From an uncultured Bacteroides sp. (lineage in GTDB: Bacteria; Bacteroidota; Bacteroidia; Cytophagales; Cyclobacteriaceae), in the NCBI GenBank assembly GCA_902168185.1, contig CABHOV010000087.1:1-45737 (forward strand): DNA of 45,737 bases. The letters run 5' to 3'. Of the stretch, positions 32,242 through 41,588 are shown one piece after another. The first letter of the stretch is position 1. Every line of letters begins with the position of its first letter. The notes below the pieces were generated by a model, which was given only the letters and a program-made list of their open reading frames with translations, was not told where the DNA came from and searched no databases. The position numbers and the translations under genes are program-made.

Positions 32242-35037
32242 CTAGAGGTTGTCGAGGAATGACTTGCGTCTTTCGAGTTTCAGATCTTGTAAAATGCTTG
32301 CTTTTACGTTGATGGTAAAATTGAAGGACTGGAATCTTCCGAAAGGTGTCCAATTCAAATGCATTGTCCAGCAGTGAAGATCGCGTGATATACCCAGATT
32401 GGTTTGTGTAAACTCTTTCGACTCAAAGTGATATCCGGTGCTATAGGTAACTTTCCATTTCTCAGATAGTGAAAGATCGCCATTGGCAGAAACGGTCTGC
32501 ACTATATTTGGGTCCGAGTCAACAGCATGTGTATAGCTTAGGTTGTAACTTAAGTTCAAGCTCCACGGTATTTCAAAATCTATATAGGCATCCGGGTTCT
32601 GGATCAGGAATTCTTTTTCCTGCTGCGGCATATTGGACTTCGCTATTTTTTCACGACTTGTTGTCTCTTTATTTCTTGCCTTCGGATTAAGGTTCGTACT
32701 CATGGCTAATGTAGCACTGGTGATCCGCCCCAGATGTCCGCTTTTCCAGGCTAGATAATCTTTACGTTTTTCAACGGGTTCTTGCCCCTCTATAGGTTCC
32801 ATTACATAGTTATAAGGATCCAGTGTTGCCGAAAGGTTAAGATTAAGTTTATTATTCAGGATGTTTGTGTTAGCAGATATACCTATAGGAGCCAATTTAA
32901 ATGAATCGGCAATGATGTTATAGCTCGAACTGAACGAGAGGTTATTCAACAGCATTACTTTACGGGCTACAGAATCTTGTGGCCCCTGTACTTTTGCTTC
33001 AAGGTTATTTCCTAAACTGAATCCGATGGAGCCGCTCTTACCCGTGTTCGATCCCCCGTATACAAATCCTTCATGGTAAGATTTATAAACCGTAAGCGGT
33101 TTCCCCTCGCTATCATTAGTTTCAAATTCTTGAAAATATTTTCTATTCCCGGTAAATTCCGGAGTGAACCCAAAGGATATAGACGGATTCACAATATGGC
33201 GTATAGCCTTGATCTTACTGTTTTTCTTTTTAAAGAAATATGTTCCATATAGCCTGGTCGTTAAACTCGTGCTGAAAGAATAATTTGAAATACGATTAAA
33301 CTCTTTTCTTATCGTATCGCTTCTAAGAATTTCCTTAGTTGTAGGATCTTCATACCATCCCCGTCTCTCAAAATACCATTTCTCTTCATAACTCACCGAA
33401 GGTGACACTGTAAAATAACGCAACGCTTTAAACGAGAAGGAAGCTGGTATAGAATGGCGTATACCTTTCTTACCATTCTCGAAAAATCTACCGAAGCTGT
33501 TGAAGTTAAACGGGGCTATACTATCGGTATCGGAGTTTCCGATCTTACCCAGATTATTGGTTACACGGTTCGATGCGGCCATCGAATAGGACACTGAGAA
33601 GTTATCCAACGGTCCGTTGCTGGAACCATTCTTCCTCTGGAAAGGGTATATATTGGTCATGTTCACCGTAAGGGTTGGCAACGACAAGTCAACTATCTTG
33701 GTAACAAGATCCTGGTTGTGACTCATGTTCAAGCCCATGGTAAAAGGAGTACCGGTGAAACGCTTGCTATAGGAAATATTGGAACTCAGCTTCGTTGATA
33801 TATTGCTCAGGCTCGATGTGGTTAAGTCTGCCGATGTACCATATCCCAAATAGTTATTCTGATTATAGGTTGTAGTCGCGGCATTAACCGATGCAGAAAA
33901 TCTGCCTGTACCTTTTGACTGTGGCGAGTGGCTCCACGTTAACCGAAAATCTTTTGTAAAGTTCTCTGTCTCGATCTTATCATCAGAATCCGGATTCTTC
34001 GAGTATGAGAAATTCAATGAACCACTATAATGATAGCGTTTCAGGTAGCTTGAGTTTGCATATAGGGCATGGCCTCCTTTTGAGTAAATATCTCCGGTAA
34101 GGGCAAGCTTTGCATATTCACTGATATCAAAGAAGTATCCACCTCCACGCAAGTTGAAACCTCTTCTTCGCTCTTCACCATACGATGGCACTATAATACC
34201 GGAAGCGCTTTTACGAGGCGAAGGGAACATGCCGAAAAGAAACCCAATGGGTAATGGAATATCATTAAACTCCATATAGAAAGGTCCTGCTACAATTTTA
34301 TCGTTCGGTATAGCCTTTGTTTTTGTTGCCCTGATCCGGAAGTGAGGATGCTCCAGGTTACAGGTGGTGTAACTATTGTGTACACTTAGAATCTCATTGT
34401 TCTCATTCTTAAAGGCAGCCTCGCTATGCAAGTATCCTTCGCCCTGCTGTGTTACTACTTCACTGATCCGTGCACGCTTGGTCTTGAAATTATAAATGAT
34501 ATCTTTGGTCTCATATAGCTCGGCACCATTTTTAAAGACGGGATAACCTATACGTTGGCCGAGGGAATCGCGAGTGCCATGTGCCGTAAGAGTACTGTTG
34601 GCATAGTCAATCACAATTTCATCTGCCTCCAGTTCAATCTCGCCATATACTATCTTTGCCTGCCCATATAGCCATACCATCTGGTTATCAAGTGTAGCAC
34701 GAATAGAATCTCTGGCTGAATAGTTGATAGTAGTTTCGATATCACCTTTCGGAGGCGGTGTTTTTAGTGTATCTGATTTTAAGGTATCGGCTTGTGTGGA
34801 TGGTGGCGGAATAGTATCAGAAGGTGTTGTATTTTTAATTGAATCGGTCTTAACCCGTAATATACTCTCAGGTGTTTTAACAGTAGGCTCAACCTGCGCA
34901 TAGGAGGCCATTGAACTAATGAAAAAGAAAGTAAATATAGAAAGTCGCTGCACAGGTGCTGAGTTGAAAATCAGGGCTTTAGCTTTTAGTGAAAAATTCA
35001 CATTTTTGCGTAAAGTTATTGCAAATAGATTGAACAT
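32242..35037 (-). CDS. LptD-like outer-membrane protein (OstA domain plus barrel)
   Basis: The 931-residue product of the ATG at 35037 has a signal sequence (LSIFTFFFISSMASYAQ), a proline/threonine-rich linker, an OstA/LptA-like domain (LYGQAKIVYGEIELEADEIVIDYANS and FKTKRARISEVVTQQG) and a long beta-barrel ending in a typical outer-membrane C-terminus. In this phylum such proteins are named putative LPS assembly protein LptD. The signal peptide sits late relative to this ATG; a GTG at 34953 would give MQRLSIFTFFFISSMASYAQ, a cleaner signal peptide, and 94 bases of free upstream DNA. The start is therefore uncertain. Confidence 0.85.
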   Translation of the reverse strand: MFNLFAITLRKNVNFSLKAKALIFNSAPVQRLSIFTFFFISSMASYAQVEPTVKTPESILRVKTDSIKNTTPSDTIPPPSTQADTLKSDTLKTPPPKGDIETTINYSARDSIRATLDNQMVWLYGQAKIVYGEIELEADEIVIDYANSTLTAHGTRDSLGQRIGYPVFKNGAELYETKDIIYNFKTKRARISEVVTQQGEGYLHSEAAFKNENNEILSVHNSYTTCNLEHPHFRIRATKTKAIPNDKIVAGPFYMEFNDIPLPIGFLFGMFPSPRKSASGIIVPSYGEERRRGFNLRGGGYFFDISEYAKLALTGDIYSKGGHALYANSSYLKRYHYSGSLNFSYSKNPDSDDKIETENFTKDFRLTWSHSPQSKGTGRFSASVNAATTTYNQNNYLGYGTSADLTTSSLSNISTKLSSNISYSKRFTGTPFTMGLNMSHNQDLVTKIVDLSLPTLTVNMTNIYPFQRKNGSSNGPLDNFSVSYSMAASNRVTNNLGKIGNSDTDSIAPFNFNSFGRFFENGKKGIRHSIPASFSFKALRYFTVSPSVSYEEKWYFERRGWYEDPTTKEILRSDTIRKEFNRISNYSFSTSLTTRLYGTYFFKKKNSKIKAIRHIVNPSISFGFTPEFTGNRKYFQEFETNDSEGKPLTVYKSYHEGFVYGGSNTGKSGSIGFSLGNNLEAKVQGPQDSVARKVMLLNNLSFSSSYNIIADSFKLAPIGISANTNILNNKLNLNLSATLDPYNYVMEPIEGQEPVEKRKDYLAWKSGHLGRITSATLAMSTNLNPKARNKETTSREKIAKSNMPQQEKEFLIQNPDAYIDFEIPWSLNLSYNLSYTHAVDSDPNIVQTVSANGDLSLSEKWKVTYSTGYHFESKEFTQTNLGISRDLHCWTMHLNWTPFGRFQSFNFTINVKASILQDLKLERRKSFLDNL

Positions 35038-35047
35038 TGTAAGGCCT

Positions 35048-35830
35048 GTGAAGAATATTGGATTAACTCTGCTTCTGATAGCAATAACCTTGCTAAATTC
35101 ATCATCCACTGTTTATCGTACCGATGCAAAGGTAGATGTAGTGGTTATCGATGCCGGCCATGGTGGCAAAGACCCTGGCAATATAGGCAAGCAGGCAAGG
35201 GAGAAAGACATCGCGCTGAAACTGGCGCTGAAGCTTGGCGAATATATAGAAAAGAATATGCCGGACGTAAAAGTTATTTACACCCGGAAGGATGATCGTT
35301 ACCTCGCCCTGGATGAGCGCGCAGAGATCGCCAACCGGAACAAGGCCGACTTGTTCATCTGTATACATGCAAACTCTCACTCCAATTCCAAAGCCTTCGG
35401 CACCGAAACATTTACCATGGGTATGCACGTAGATGAGCGCAACCTGCAGGTTGCCAAGCGTGAGAACTCGGTAATTCTGATGGATGAGAACTATAAAGAA
35501 CGTTACGAAGGATTCGATCCCAACAGTCCTGAGTCCTATATTCTTTTTACATTAACACAAAGCGCTTATCAGGAAAGCAGCCTGAGCTTTGCTCAAAAAG
35601 TAGAAGCTCAGTTCAAGAACAAGGTCGGGCGTTTTAGTCGTGGTGTTAAACAAGCTGGCTTTGTTGTGCTCTGGCGAACTACGATGCCGAGTGTTTTGAT
35701 CGAAGCCGGATTTCTTTCCAATGGACCTGAAGAAAAATTTCTGTTAACCAACGATGGCCAGGATTTAATTGCTTCCGGAATATACCGGGCCTTTAAAGAC
35801 TATAAAAGTGAAGTAGAATCTATAAATTGA
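35048..35830 (+). CDS. N-acetylmuramoyl-L-alanine amidase (Amidase_3)
   Basis: The 260-residue protein from the GTG at 35048 has a signal/anchor helix (MKNIGLTLLLIAITLLNSSS) and a zinc amidase domain: IDAGHGGKDPG (Zn His), DERAEIAN (Zn Glu), FICIHANSH (Zn His) and the catalytic Glu in VLIEAGFLSN. It cleaves the bond between MurNAc and the peptide stem during cell separation. Longer versions starting at 35030 (TTG) or 34919 (ATG) would overlap the LptD-like gene. The next gene starts 45 bases later. Confidence 0.88.
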   Translation: MKNIGLTLLLIAITLLNSSSTVYRTDAKVDVVVIDAGHGGKDPGNIGKQAREKDIALKLALKLGEYIEKNMPDVKVIYTRKDDRYLALDERAEIANRNKADLFICIHANSHSNSKAFGTETFTMGMHVDERNLQVAKRENSVILMDENYKERYEGFDPNSPESYILFTLTQSAYQESSLSFAQKVEAQFKNKVGRFSRGVKQAGFVVLWRTTMPSVLIEAGFLSNGPEEKFLLTNDGQDLIASGIYRAFKDYKSEVESIN

Positions 35831-35875
35831 GGACGAAAACGGTTACTCTGAAATAAACATTTTTTTACTCCCTAC

Positions 35876-36835
35876 ATGAAATTATCAAAAGAATTCAAGG
35901 TTGGCCTTTTTATGGTAGTGGCCATCGCGTTGCTCTATTTCGGATTTAACTTTTTGAAAGGCATTGACTTTTTTTCTTCCACCAATAAATACTACGCGAT
36001 CTATCACAATGTTGATAAGCTTACAGAGTCTAACCAGATTTTTCTAAACGGTTATGCGGTGGGCCGCGTAAGTGACATTCAAATACAACAGAGCAAAGAT
36101 CGCGTTATTGTTGAACTTGATATTGACTCTGATATTCTCCTCACAGATTCTTCTATCGCGATGCTGAATGGTGAGTTGCTGGGCGGACGCTTTATTCAAC
36201 TTGATGTTCGTAGAGGTGGCAAGCCTCTCGAACCAAAGGACACCATGAACTCGGAAGTAGCCAAAGGCATTATGGATTTCATTACACAAAATGCAGAACC
36301 GGTAGCTTCCAACCTTACTACTACACTGAAGAAAGTAAATGAGCTGCTTGAAAATCTTTCAGGGAACAGTAAACGACTCGATACATTGTTCACCGGCTTG
36401 CAGTCAACGCCAGGGCTACTGAACAAAACACTTGTTACAGCCAATACCAACATCAACGACCTGGGTGCTAACTTTAAAACTGTCGCTCATAACCTTAACG
36501 GTACGCTCGAAGAGTTGAAGCCAACCATTGCCAACTTCCACGTATTATCCGATTCATTAAAGATGATGGAGCTGAATGGCACTGTTAAGAAAGCACAACA
36601 AAGTCTTACGAAACTGAATGAGACACTTGCACGTCTGAATAAAGGTGACAACACCATGAGCAAGCTGCTGACAGAAGACACTTTATATGTTAACCTGAAC
36701 AAGCTGCTGCAATCCATCGATTCACTCGCGAAGCACTTCGATAAAAACCCGCGACACTTCTTATCGCCATTGGGCAAAAGCAGCAAGAAAATAGAAAGAG
36801 AGTTGGCGCGTCAACGGAAAGAAGATCAGAAATAA
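35876..36835 (+). CDS. MlaD/MCE-domain protein
   Basis: The 319-residue protein starts KEFKVGLFMVVAIALLYFGFNFLKG (one inner-membrane helix, residues ~7-27) and then has the MCE domain (YYAIYHNVDKLTESNQIFLNGYAVGRVSDIQI). A long helical, coiled-coil-prone region follows from about residue 140. MCE proteins carry phospholipids between membranes with an MlaE/MlaF-type ABC transporter, which is not in this window. It probably shares a transcript with the amidase. A strong terminator follows. Confidence 0.9.
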   Translation: MKLSKEFKVGLFMVVAIALLYFGFNFLKGIDFFSSTNKYYAIYHNVDKLTESNQIFLNGYAVGRVSDIQIQQSKDRVIVELDIDSDILLTDSSIAMLNGELLGGRFIQLDVRRGGKPLEPKDTMNSEVAKGIMDFITQNAEPVASNLTTTLKKVNELLENLSGNSKRLDTLFTGLQSTPGLLNKTLVTANTNINDLGANFKTVAHNLNGTLEELKPTIANFHVLSDSLKMMELNGTVKKAQQSLTKLNETLARLNKGDNTMSKLLTEDTLYVNLNKLLQSIDSLAKHFDKNPRHFLSPLGKSSKKIERELARQRKEDQK

Positions 36836-36870
36836 TTTACAGTTAGTTTAAAACTGAACTAACGATTTTG

Positions 36871-36908
36871 AAGGTCCATCATGCGTGCATGATGGACCTT
36901 CTCTTTTG
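36871..36908 (+). terminator. Rho-independent terminator after the MlaD-like gene
   Basis: AAGGTCCATCATGC pairs with GCATGATGGACCTT across a 2-base loop, giving a 14-pair stem followed by CTCTTTTG. Confidence 0.85.
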
Positions 36909-36976
36909 CTATGGACTATTAACTATTTTTCCAATCTTTAGTCTTTCAATTTCTAGTTTGAATTTAATCATCACCT

Positions 36977-38608
36977 ATGGCATCCGATCTTGAGTTCAAT
37001 AAAAATGAAGATCAGTTCAAGCAACTCCTCTATCAACTTCAGTCCAAAGCAAAAAAGACAAAGCTTGGTGGTGGTGAAAAGAAAATGGAGGAGCAACATC
37101 AACGCGGTAAACTTACAGCGCGCGAGCGAATAGAATACCTTACAGACGATGGTGCTCCATTCACGGAAATCGGATTGTTCGCAGGCGATGGCATGTATAA
37201 AGAACAAGGTGGCTGTCCTTCCGGAGGTGTAGTCACAGGCCTTGGGTATATACATGGAAGATTATGTGTTATCGTAGCGAACGATGCTACTGTAAAAGCA
37301 GGCGCATGGTTTCCTATCACCGCGAAAAAAAATCTGCGTGCACAAGAGATCGCCCTCGAGAATCATTTACCAGTAGTATACCTGGTGGATAGTGCTGGAG
37401 TTTTCTTACCGATGCAGGATGAAATCTTTCCTGACAAGGAACACTTCGGAAGACAATTCCGAAACAATGCAAAGATGTCGGCGATGGGTATAATACAGAT
37501 CGCTGCTATTATGGGAAGTTGTGTAGCCGGTGGTGCATACTTACCCATCATGTCAGACGAAGCTATGATTGTTGACAAGACCGGCTCTATCTTTCTTGCA
37601 GGATCATACCTTGTAAAAGCAGCTATAGGAGAAGATATAGATAATGAAACACTTGGTGGTGCTACCACGCATTGTGAGATCTCCGGAGTAACAGACAATA
37701 AATTTCCAAATGACCAGGCGTGCCTGGACTATATCCGGTCGTTGTTCAGCAAATTCGGATCGTCCTATAAAACTGGTTTCGATCGCGCAAAACCTTTACC
37801 GCCATCACTCGATCCCAAAGAGCTATATGGTATCATGCCGGTTGATCGGGTAAAGCCGTATGATATACTCGATATTATCAAACGTATCGTTGACAACTCG
37901 GAGTTCGATGAGTATAAAGCTCTATACGGCAAAAGTATAGTATGCGGCACGGCACGCATTGATGGTTGGGCCGTAGGTATAATTGCCAATCAACGTAAAG
38001 TTGTAAAGACAAAAAAGGGCGAAATGCAAATGGGAGGTGTGATATACTCTGACTCTGCAGACAAAGCTGCTCGCTTCATCATGAATTGTAATCAACGAAA
38101 AATTCCGCTTGTCTTTATACAAGACGTGAGTGGTTTTATGGTGGGAAGTAAAGCAGAGCATGGTGGTATTATTAAAGATGGCGCCAAGATGGTGAACGCG
38201 ATGGCCAACTCAACCGTACCGAAGTTTACTATCATCATTGGTAACTCGTATGGTGCCGGTAATTATGCCATGTGTGGTAAAGCATATGATCCCCGGCTTA
38301 TTGTTGCATGGCCCACCGCACAGATCGCAGTGATGAGCGGAGCTTCTGCTGCAAAGACGTTACTTCAAATTCGTGTGAGTACATTAAAGGCACAAGGAAA
38401 AACCATTGGTAAAGAAGAGGAAGAAGCACTGCTGAAAGAAATTACGGACCGCTATAATGAACAACTCAGTCCATACTATGCAGCATCACGTATCTGGGTT
38501 GATGATGTGATCGATCCGCTTGAAACACGAAAAGTTATATCGATGGGTATAGAAGCAGCCAATCATGCTCCTGTCGAAAAATTTAATGTAGGCGTAATTC
38601 AAACATAG
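36977..38608 (+). CDS. Acyl-CoA carboxylase beta subunit, methylcrotonyl-CoA carboxylase type
   Basis: The 543-residue carboxyltransferase has the family start [68 protein letters not shown] near residue 178, and the C-terminal DVSGFMVGSKAEHGGIIKDGAKMVNA with NSYGAGNYAMCG. The D-S-A-G...F-P-D-x-x-H-F-G-R stretch and E-H-G-G-I-I-K-D-G-A mark the methylcrotonyl-CoA (leucine breakdown) branch and separate it from the PccB-type gene at 1453. Geranyl-CoA or other branched substrates remain possible. The biotin subunit is not adjacent. Confidence 0.9.
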   Translation: MASDLEFNKNEDQFKQLLYQLQSKAKKTKLGGGEKKMEEQHQRGKLTARERIEYLTDDGAPFTEIGLFAGDGMYKEQGGCPSGGVVTGLGYIHGRLCVIVANDATVKAGAWFPITAKKNLRAQEIALENHLPVVYLVDSAGVFLPMQDEIFPDKEHFGRQFRNNAKMSAMGIIQIAAIMGSCVAGGAYLPIMSDEAMIVDKTGSIFLAGSYLVKAAIGEDIDNETLGGATTHCEISGVTDNKFPNDQACLDYIRSLFSKFGSSYKTGFDRAKPLPPSLDPKELYGIMPVDRVKPYDILDIIKRIVDNSEFDEYKALYGKSIVCGTARIDGWAVGIIANQRKVVKTKKGEMQMGGVIYSDSADKAARFIMNCNQRKIPLVFIQDVSGFMVGSKAEHGGIIKDGAKMVNAMANSTVPKFTIIIGNSYGAGNYAMCGKAYDPRLIVAWPTAQIAVMSGASAAKTLLQIRVSTLKAQGKTIGKEEEEALLKEITDRYNEQLSPYYAASRIWVDDVIDPLETRKVISMGIEAANHAPVEKFNVGVIQT

Positions 38609-38623
38609 TATATATATATATAA

Positions 38624-38668
38624 ATCAAATTGCCATGGATTTAAACCCACGGCAATTGATTTTATATT
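38624..38668 (+). terminator. Rho-independent terminator after the carboxylase gene
   Basis: ATCAAATTGCC pairs with GGCAATTGAT (one bulged A), followed by TTTATATTAA. The weak T-tract makes this moderate; it may also serve the leftward SIMPL gene. Confidence 0.55.
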
Positions 38669-38680
38669 AAATAGAATATA

Positions 38681-39382
38681 TTATTTTATTTCAAACTGTG
38701 CTGTTACCTGCGCTTGCAATGTAATCTTTCTGAAGGCTGTTGGATCTTCAGCAGGCATTCCTCCTTCTGCTTCGTAGCCAACTTTGCTACGCACCATTAC
38801 GTTGGTGGCCATATCATTTTGAGGATAGAAGTTTTCAAATTCTCTCACCATAAGTGGCTTGCCAATTTCAGAACCTATAGATTTCAGTAATGATTCAGCT
38901 TTTGCTTTTGCAGCTTGCAATGCTTTTACTTTCAACTCTATTCTGAATTTTTCAATATCTGTATGACTCACTTTTGTGATCACAACCTGGTTTACTTTAA
39001 CAGGTTCAATCTTCTCAAGTAATTTTTCGAGTTCTCCGCCACTGCTCAGGATCAGTTGATACGTTTTTTCGCGAAATGCATCTTTATCTTTACGACCAAG
39101 TTTTCCAAACTGCGATCCTACATTTGCCAGGGAAACTTTTTTCTTATCGATGTTTGCTCCTTTGATAGCATCCCAAAATTCCTTATCTAATTTTTCAAGC
39201 GATACTTTTTCACGGTTCTCTTCAAATTCACGCAGCTGTACATTTACATAAATTTCGTTAGGATCAACTTCTTGTTTTGCGTTACCGGTAACTTCTATAA
39301 AATGCTCACCTTTAAATCCTTCCTGCGCAAAAGATATAATGCTTACAAAAAGAAAAAGGGATACTAAAACAGATGACTTCAT
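38681..39382 (-). CDS. Exported SIMPL-domain (DUF541) protein
   Basis: The 233-residue protein starts at the ATG at 39382 with a signal peptide (MKSSVLVSLFLFVSIISFAQ). It has the SIMPL pattern: HFIEVTGNAKQEVDPNEIYVNV, a middle helical part, then KALQAAKAKAESLLKSIGSEIGKPLMV and a final strand ITLQAQVTAQFEIK. SIMPL proteins are periplasmic, often oligomeric, and some affect oxidative stress; the exact role is unknown. An in-frame ATG 33 bases upstream would precede the signal peptide with charged residues and is unlikely. Confidence 0.88.
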   Translation of the reverse strand: MKSSVLVSLFLFVSIISFAQEGFKGEHFIEVTGNAKQEVDPNEIYVNVQLREFEENREKVSLEKLDKEFWDAIKGANIDKKKVSLANVGSQFGKLGRKDKDAFREKTYQLILSSGGELEKLLEKIEPVKVNQVVITKVSHTDIEKFRIELKVKALQAAKAKAESLLKSIGSEIGKPLMVREFENFYPQNDMATNVMVRSKVGYEAEGGMPAEDPTAFRKITLQAQVTAQFEIK

Positions 39383-39561
39383 GATTCTTATTTTTAATTT
39401 ATAATTGGTTTCCAAGCAGTATCAAAAAATATTCCAGTTGTTGATAGCGTTCTTCATTGAGTGATTAGACACAGCGTAGGAATAAAAAGTGGTAATGTGG
39501 CATTTTTTTTAAGCGCATTATTCGCTTGAATATTGAATAGTTTATACTTTAGCGAACATCA

Positions 39562-40428
39562 TTGAATAATTATTTGAAAGACACTGAATTAAAAGCGCTT
39601 GTTTCCCTGCTCGATGACGAGGATGTGCAAATAGTTTCCCATGTAGAAGAAAAAATTCTGTCGTTGGGTACTACAATCATTCCGTTTTTAGAGCAAGAGT
39701 GGGAAAGTAATTTCAATCCTCAGGTACAACGGAAGATTGAAGAGTTGATTCATTCTCTTCAATATGAACTGCTGAAAGAGCGGATTAAAAACTGGTATGA
39801 AACGCCTGAGCAAGATTTACTTACAGGTATGTGGCTCGTGGCAACGTATCAGTATCCAGACCTCGAGTTAATTAAATTAAAACAGGAACTCGAACAGATC
39901 TATTACGAAACGTGGCTTGAATTCAAACCCGATCTTTATCCTTTTGATCAGATCAAAGTTGTAAACAGTGTATTGTTTAATAAACTTAAGTTTGGCGCCA
40001 ACACAAAGAATTTTCATTCACCCGGAAATTCTATGTTCAATGTTGTATTGGAAACTAAAAAAGGAAATCCGATAACGTTGTGCGTGATTTATCTACTCGT
40101 ATCACAAAAACTTAAGTTACCGGTATACGGTGTTAATCTGCCGAACCTGTTTGTGCTGACGTATAAAGATGAACGCCACACGCAGTTTTATATCAATGCT
40201 TTTAACAAAGGATTAATTTTTTCGAAACAGGATATTGAGAACTATATCAGTGAGCTTCACCTCACACCTCAAACATCTTTCTTCGAGCCATGCTCTAACC
40301 TTGAAATTATTCGCAGAGTATTCCGGAACCTGATCATGTCCTTCGACAAGATGGGTGAGCATGCGAAAGCAGAAGAAGTTAAAGAACTTCTTTTGATTAT
40401 TGCTGATGGTGCTGACCTCGGAGTTTAA
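39562..40428 (+). CDS. SirB1-type transglutaminase-like protein
   Basis: The 288-residue protein starts with a helical repeat-like part (ELKALVSLLDDEDVQIVSHV, then EEKILSLGTTIIPFLEQEWE) and continues with the SirB1/transglutaminase-like fold: FDQIKVVNSVLFNKLKFGAN, TKKGNPITLCVIYLLVSQKL and LPVYGVNLPNLFVLTYKD. A catalytic cysteine is possible at T-L-C-V-I. The function of SirB1-like proteins is unclear. The start is TTG at 39562; no ATG fits without losing conserved residues. Confidence 0.85.
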   Translation: MNNYLKDTELKALVSLLDDEDVQIVSHVEEKILSLGTTIIPFLEQEWESNFNPQVQRKIEELIHSLQYELLKERIKNWYETPEQDLLTGMWLVATYQYPDLELIKLKQELEQIYYETWLEFKPDLYPFDQIKVVNSVLFNKLKFGANTKNFHSPGNSMFNVVLETKKGNPITLCVIYLLVSQKLKLPVYGVNLPNLFVLTYKDERHTQFYINAFNKGLIFSKQDIENYISELHLTPQTSFFEPCSNLEIIRRVFRNLIMSFDKMGEHAKAEEVKELLLIIADGADLGV

Positions 40429-40471
40429 TATAGCGCTGTGCTATATCTCTAACGGACGAATATACTAACCA

Positions 40472-40993
40472 CTAGAATTCAAAATTTGGATTTTGCCATC
40501 CCATCGGTATATCTGCTTCATATATACCTTGTGGCGTTTTGATCCGCATTTCCATTCTTCCCTCAATTTTAAATCCGAGTGATTGATAGAATTCTATCGC
40601 TTTCTTATTGCCTTCACGTGTAAGCAATTCTACTTTACCTATATCGATGTGGTTAAGGGCGATCTCTTCCAGGAAAATAGTGAAGAGTGTTCTTCCTATT
40701 TTCTTCCCTTGAAATTCCGGGTGCACGGCTATCGTTAAATCTGAGAGCAGATGTTTGAAGACATGTATACCGGGTTTATAGGCGTGGATCTCACCAACAA
40801 AACGTTCAGGATCTTCCGGGTGAATCGCCACCAGGATCAAACCTGCCGCAAGACTTTTTTTGAGGAAGTTCTCAACGTACTCCTCCGTGATTTCATTTTC
40901 CAATCGAGCGATGCCGCCTTTAACTTTAGCAACTTCTTTATAGAGTTGCATAATTCGTTGTACATCATCCGGAGCCGCTGTTCTGATATGCAT
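40472..40993 (-). CDS. GNAT-family N-acetyltransferase
   Basis: The 173-residue protein has the GNAT acetyl-CoA site V-H-P-E-F-Q-G-K-K-I-G-R-T-L (the Q/R-x-x-G-x-G/A pattern), followed by NHIDIGKVELLTREGNKKAIEFYQSLGFKIEGRMEMRI. It acetylates an amine using acetyl-CoA; the target is unknown. The next gene upstream is the small frame at 41126. Confidence 0.9.
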   Translation of the reverse strand: MHIRTAAPDDVQRIMQLYKEVAKVKGGIARLENEITEEYVENFLKKSLAAGLILVAIHPEDPERFVGEIHAYKPGIHVFKHLLSDLTIAVHPEFQGKKIGRTLFTIFLEEIALNHIDIGKVELLTREGNKKAIEFYQSLGFKIEGRMEMRIKTPQGIYEADIPMGWQNPNFEF

Positions 40994-41125
40994 AAATGTG
41001 GTCTTAAGTTTACTGAGCAGGCTTTTAAATATCCTACCCAGTGTATGGCTGCAAATATACTATATGGAATGCAGCCATATACCACGCATATTCATTATAC
41101 TAAAATTACGGAAGAGATATACTTG

Positions 41126-41308
41126 TTAATTCGCAGTGCCAGCCTGGTATTGCTCAGGCTTCAAGAGTTGTCTTTTGCTTCTTTCGATGCGTTTCTGAAG
41201 CCGTTCCTCTTTAATTAATTTATTGAGGTTGACTTGTGCAATGTTGAATTGCTGAAGGTAGGGATTTGCGGATGCCAAAAGGTTGATCTTATTTTCCATG
41301 ACTTTCAT
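41126..41308 (-). CDS. Possible small helical protein, unknown function
   Basis: A 60-codon frame reads MKVMENKINLLASANPYLQQ and then FNIAQVNLNKLIKEERLQKR followed by a very basic tail (IERSKRQLLKPEQ). It looks helical and could bind nucleic acid or a partner protein. It fills an otherwise empty stretch and uses codons like its neighbours, but I recognise no family. A second ATG three codons in is equally likely as the start. Confidence 0.4.
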   Translation of the reverse strand: MKVMENKINLLASANPYLQQFNIAQVNLNKLIKEERLQKRIERSKRQLLKPEQYQAGTAN

Positions 41309-41532
41309 TTTTATTCATTGACAATCGTACTAACGTTAACCCCTATGCCTTTCGTTACAAAAATGAGACGGCCCTGCGTTTTAAATCGACCAACACCATG
41401 TTGCGTCTTAGAGTCGTTTTACAATGCAAACGATGCATAGTGCCGTGTTGCTCCTATATATCCCTGGTTTATACACCTTGATCCTTAGAAAGAAGTCCGA
41501 CATACAGATATATCCAACTATCGGGCCGAAAA

Positions 41533-41570
41533 TAAAAATGCTCCTGTTCGATGAACAGGAGCATTTTAAT
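41533..41570 (-). terminator. Rho-independent terminator after the 1-Cys peroxiredoxin gene
   Basis: AAAATGCTCCTGTTC pairs perfectly with GAACAGGAGCATTTT around a 3-base loop. On the minus strand it is followed by a T-run. Confidence 0.88.
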
Positions 41571-41588
41571 GAGATTTGGAATTCCGAA

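Noticed and set aside
34919-35047. ATG at 34919 as the amidase start
   Set aside because: It would place about 40 residues before the signal helix and overlap the start of the LptD-like gene on the other strand.
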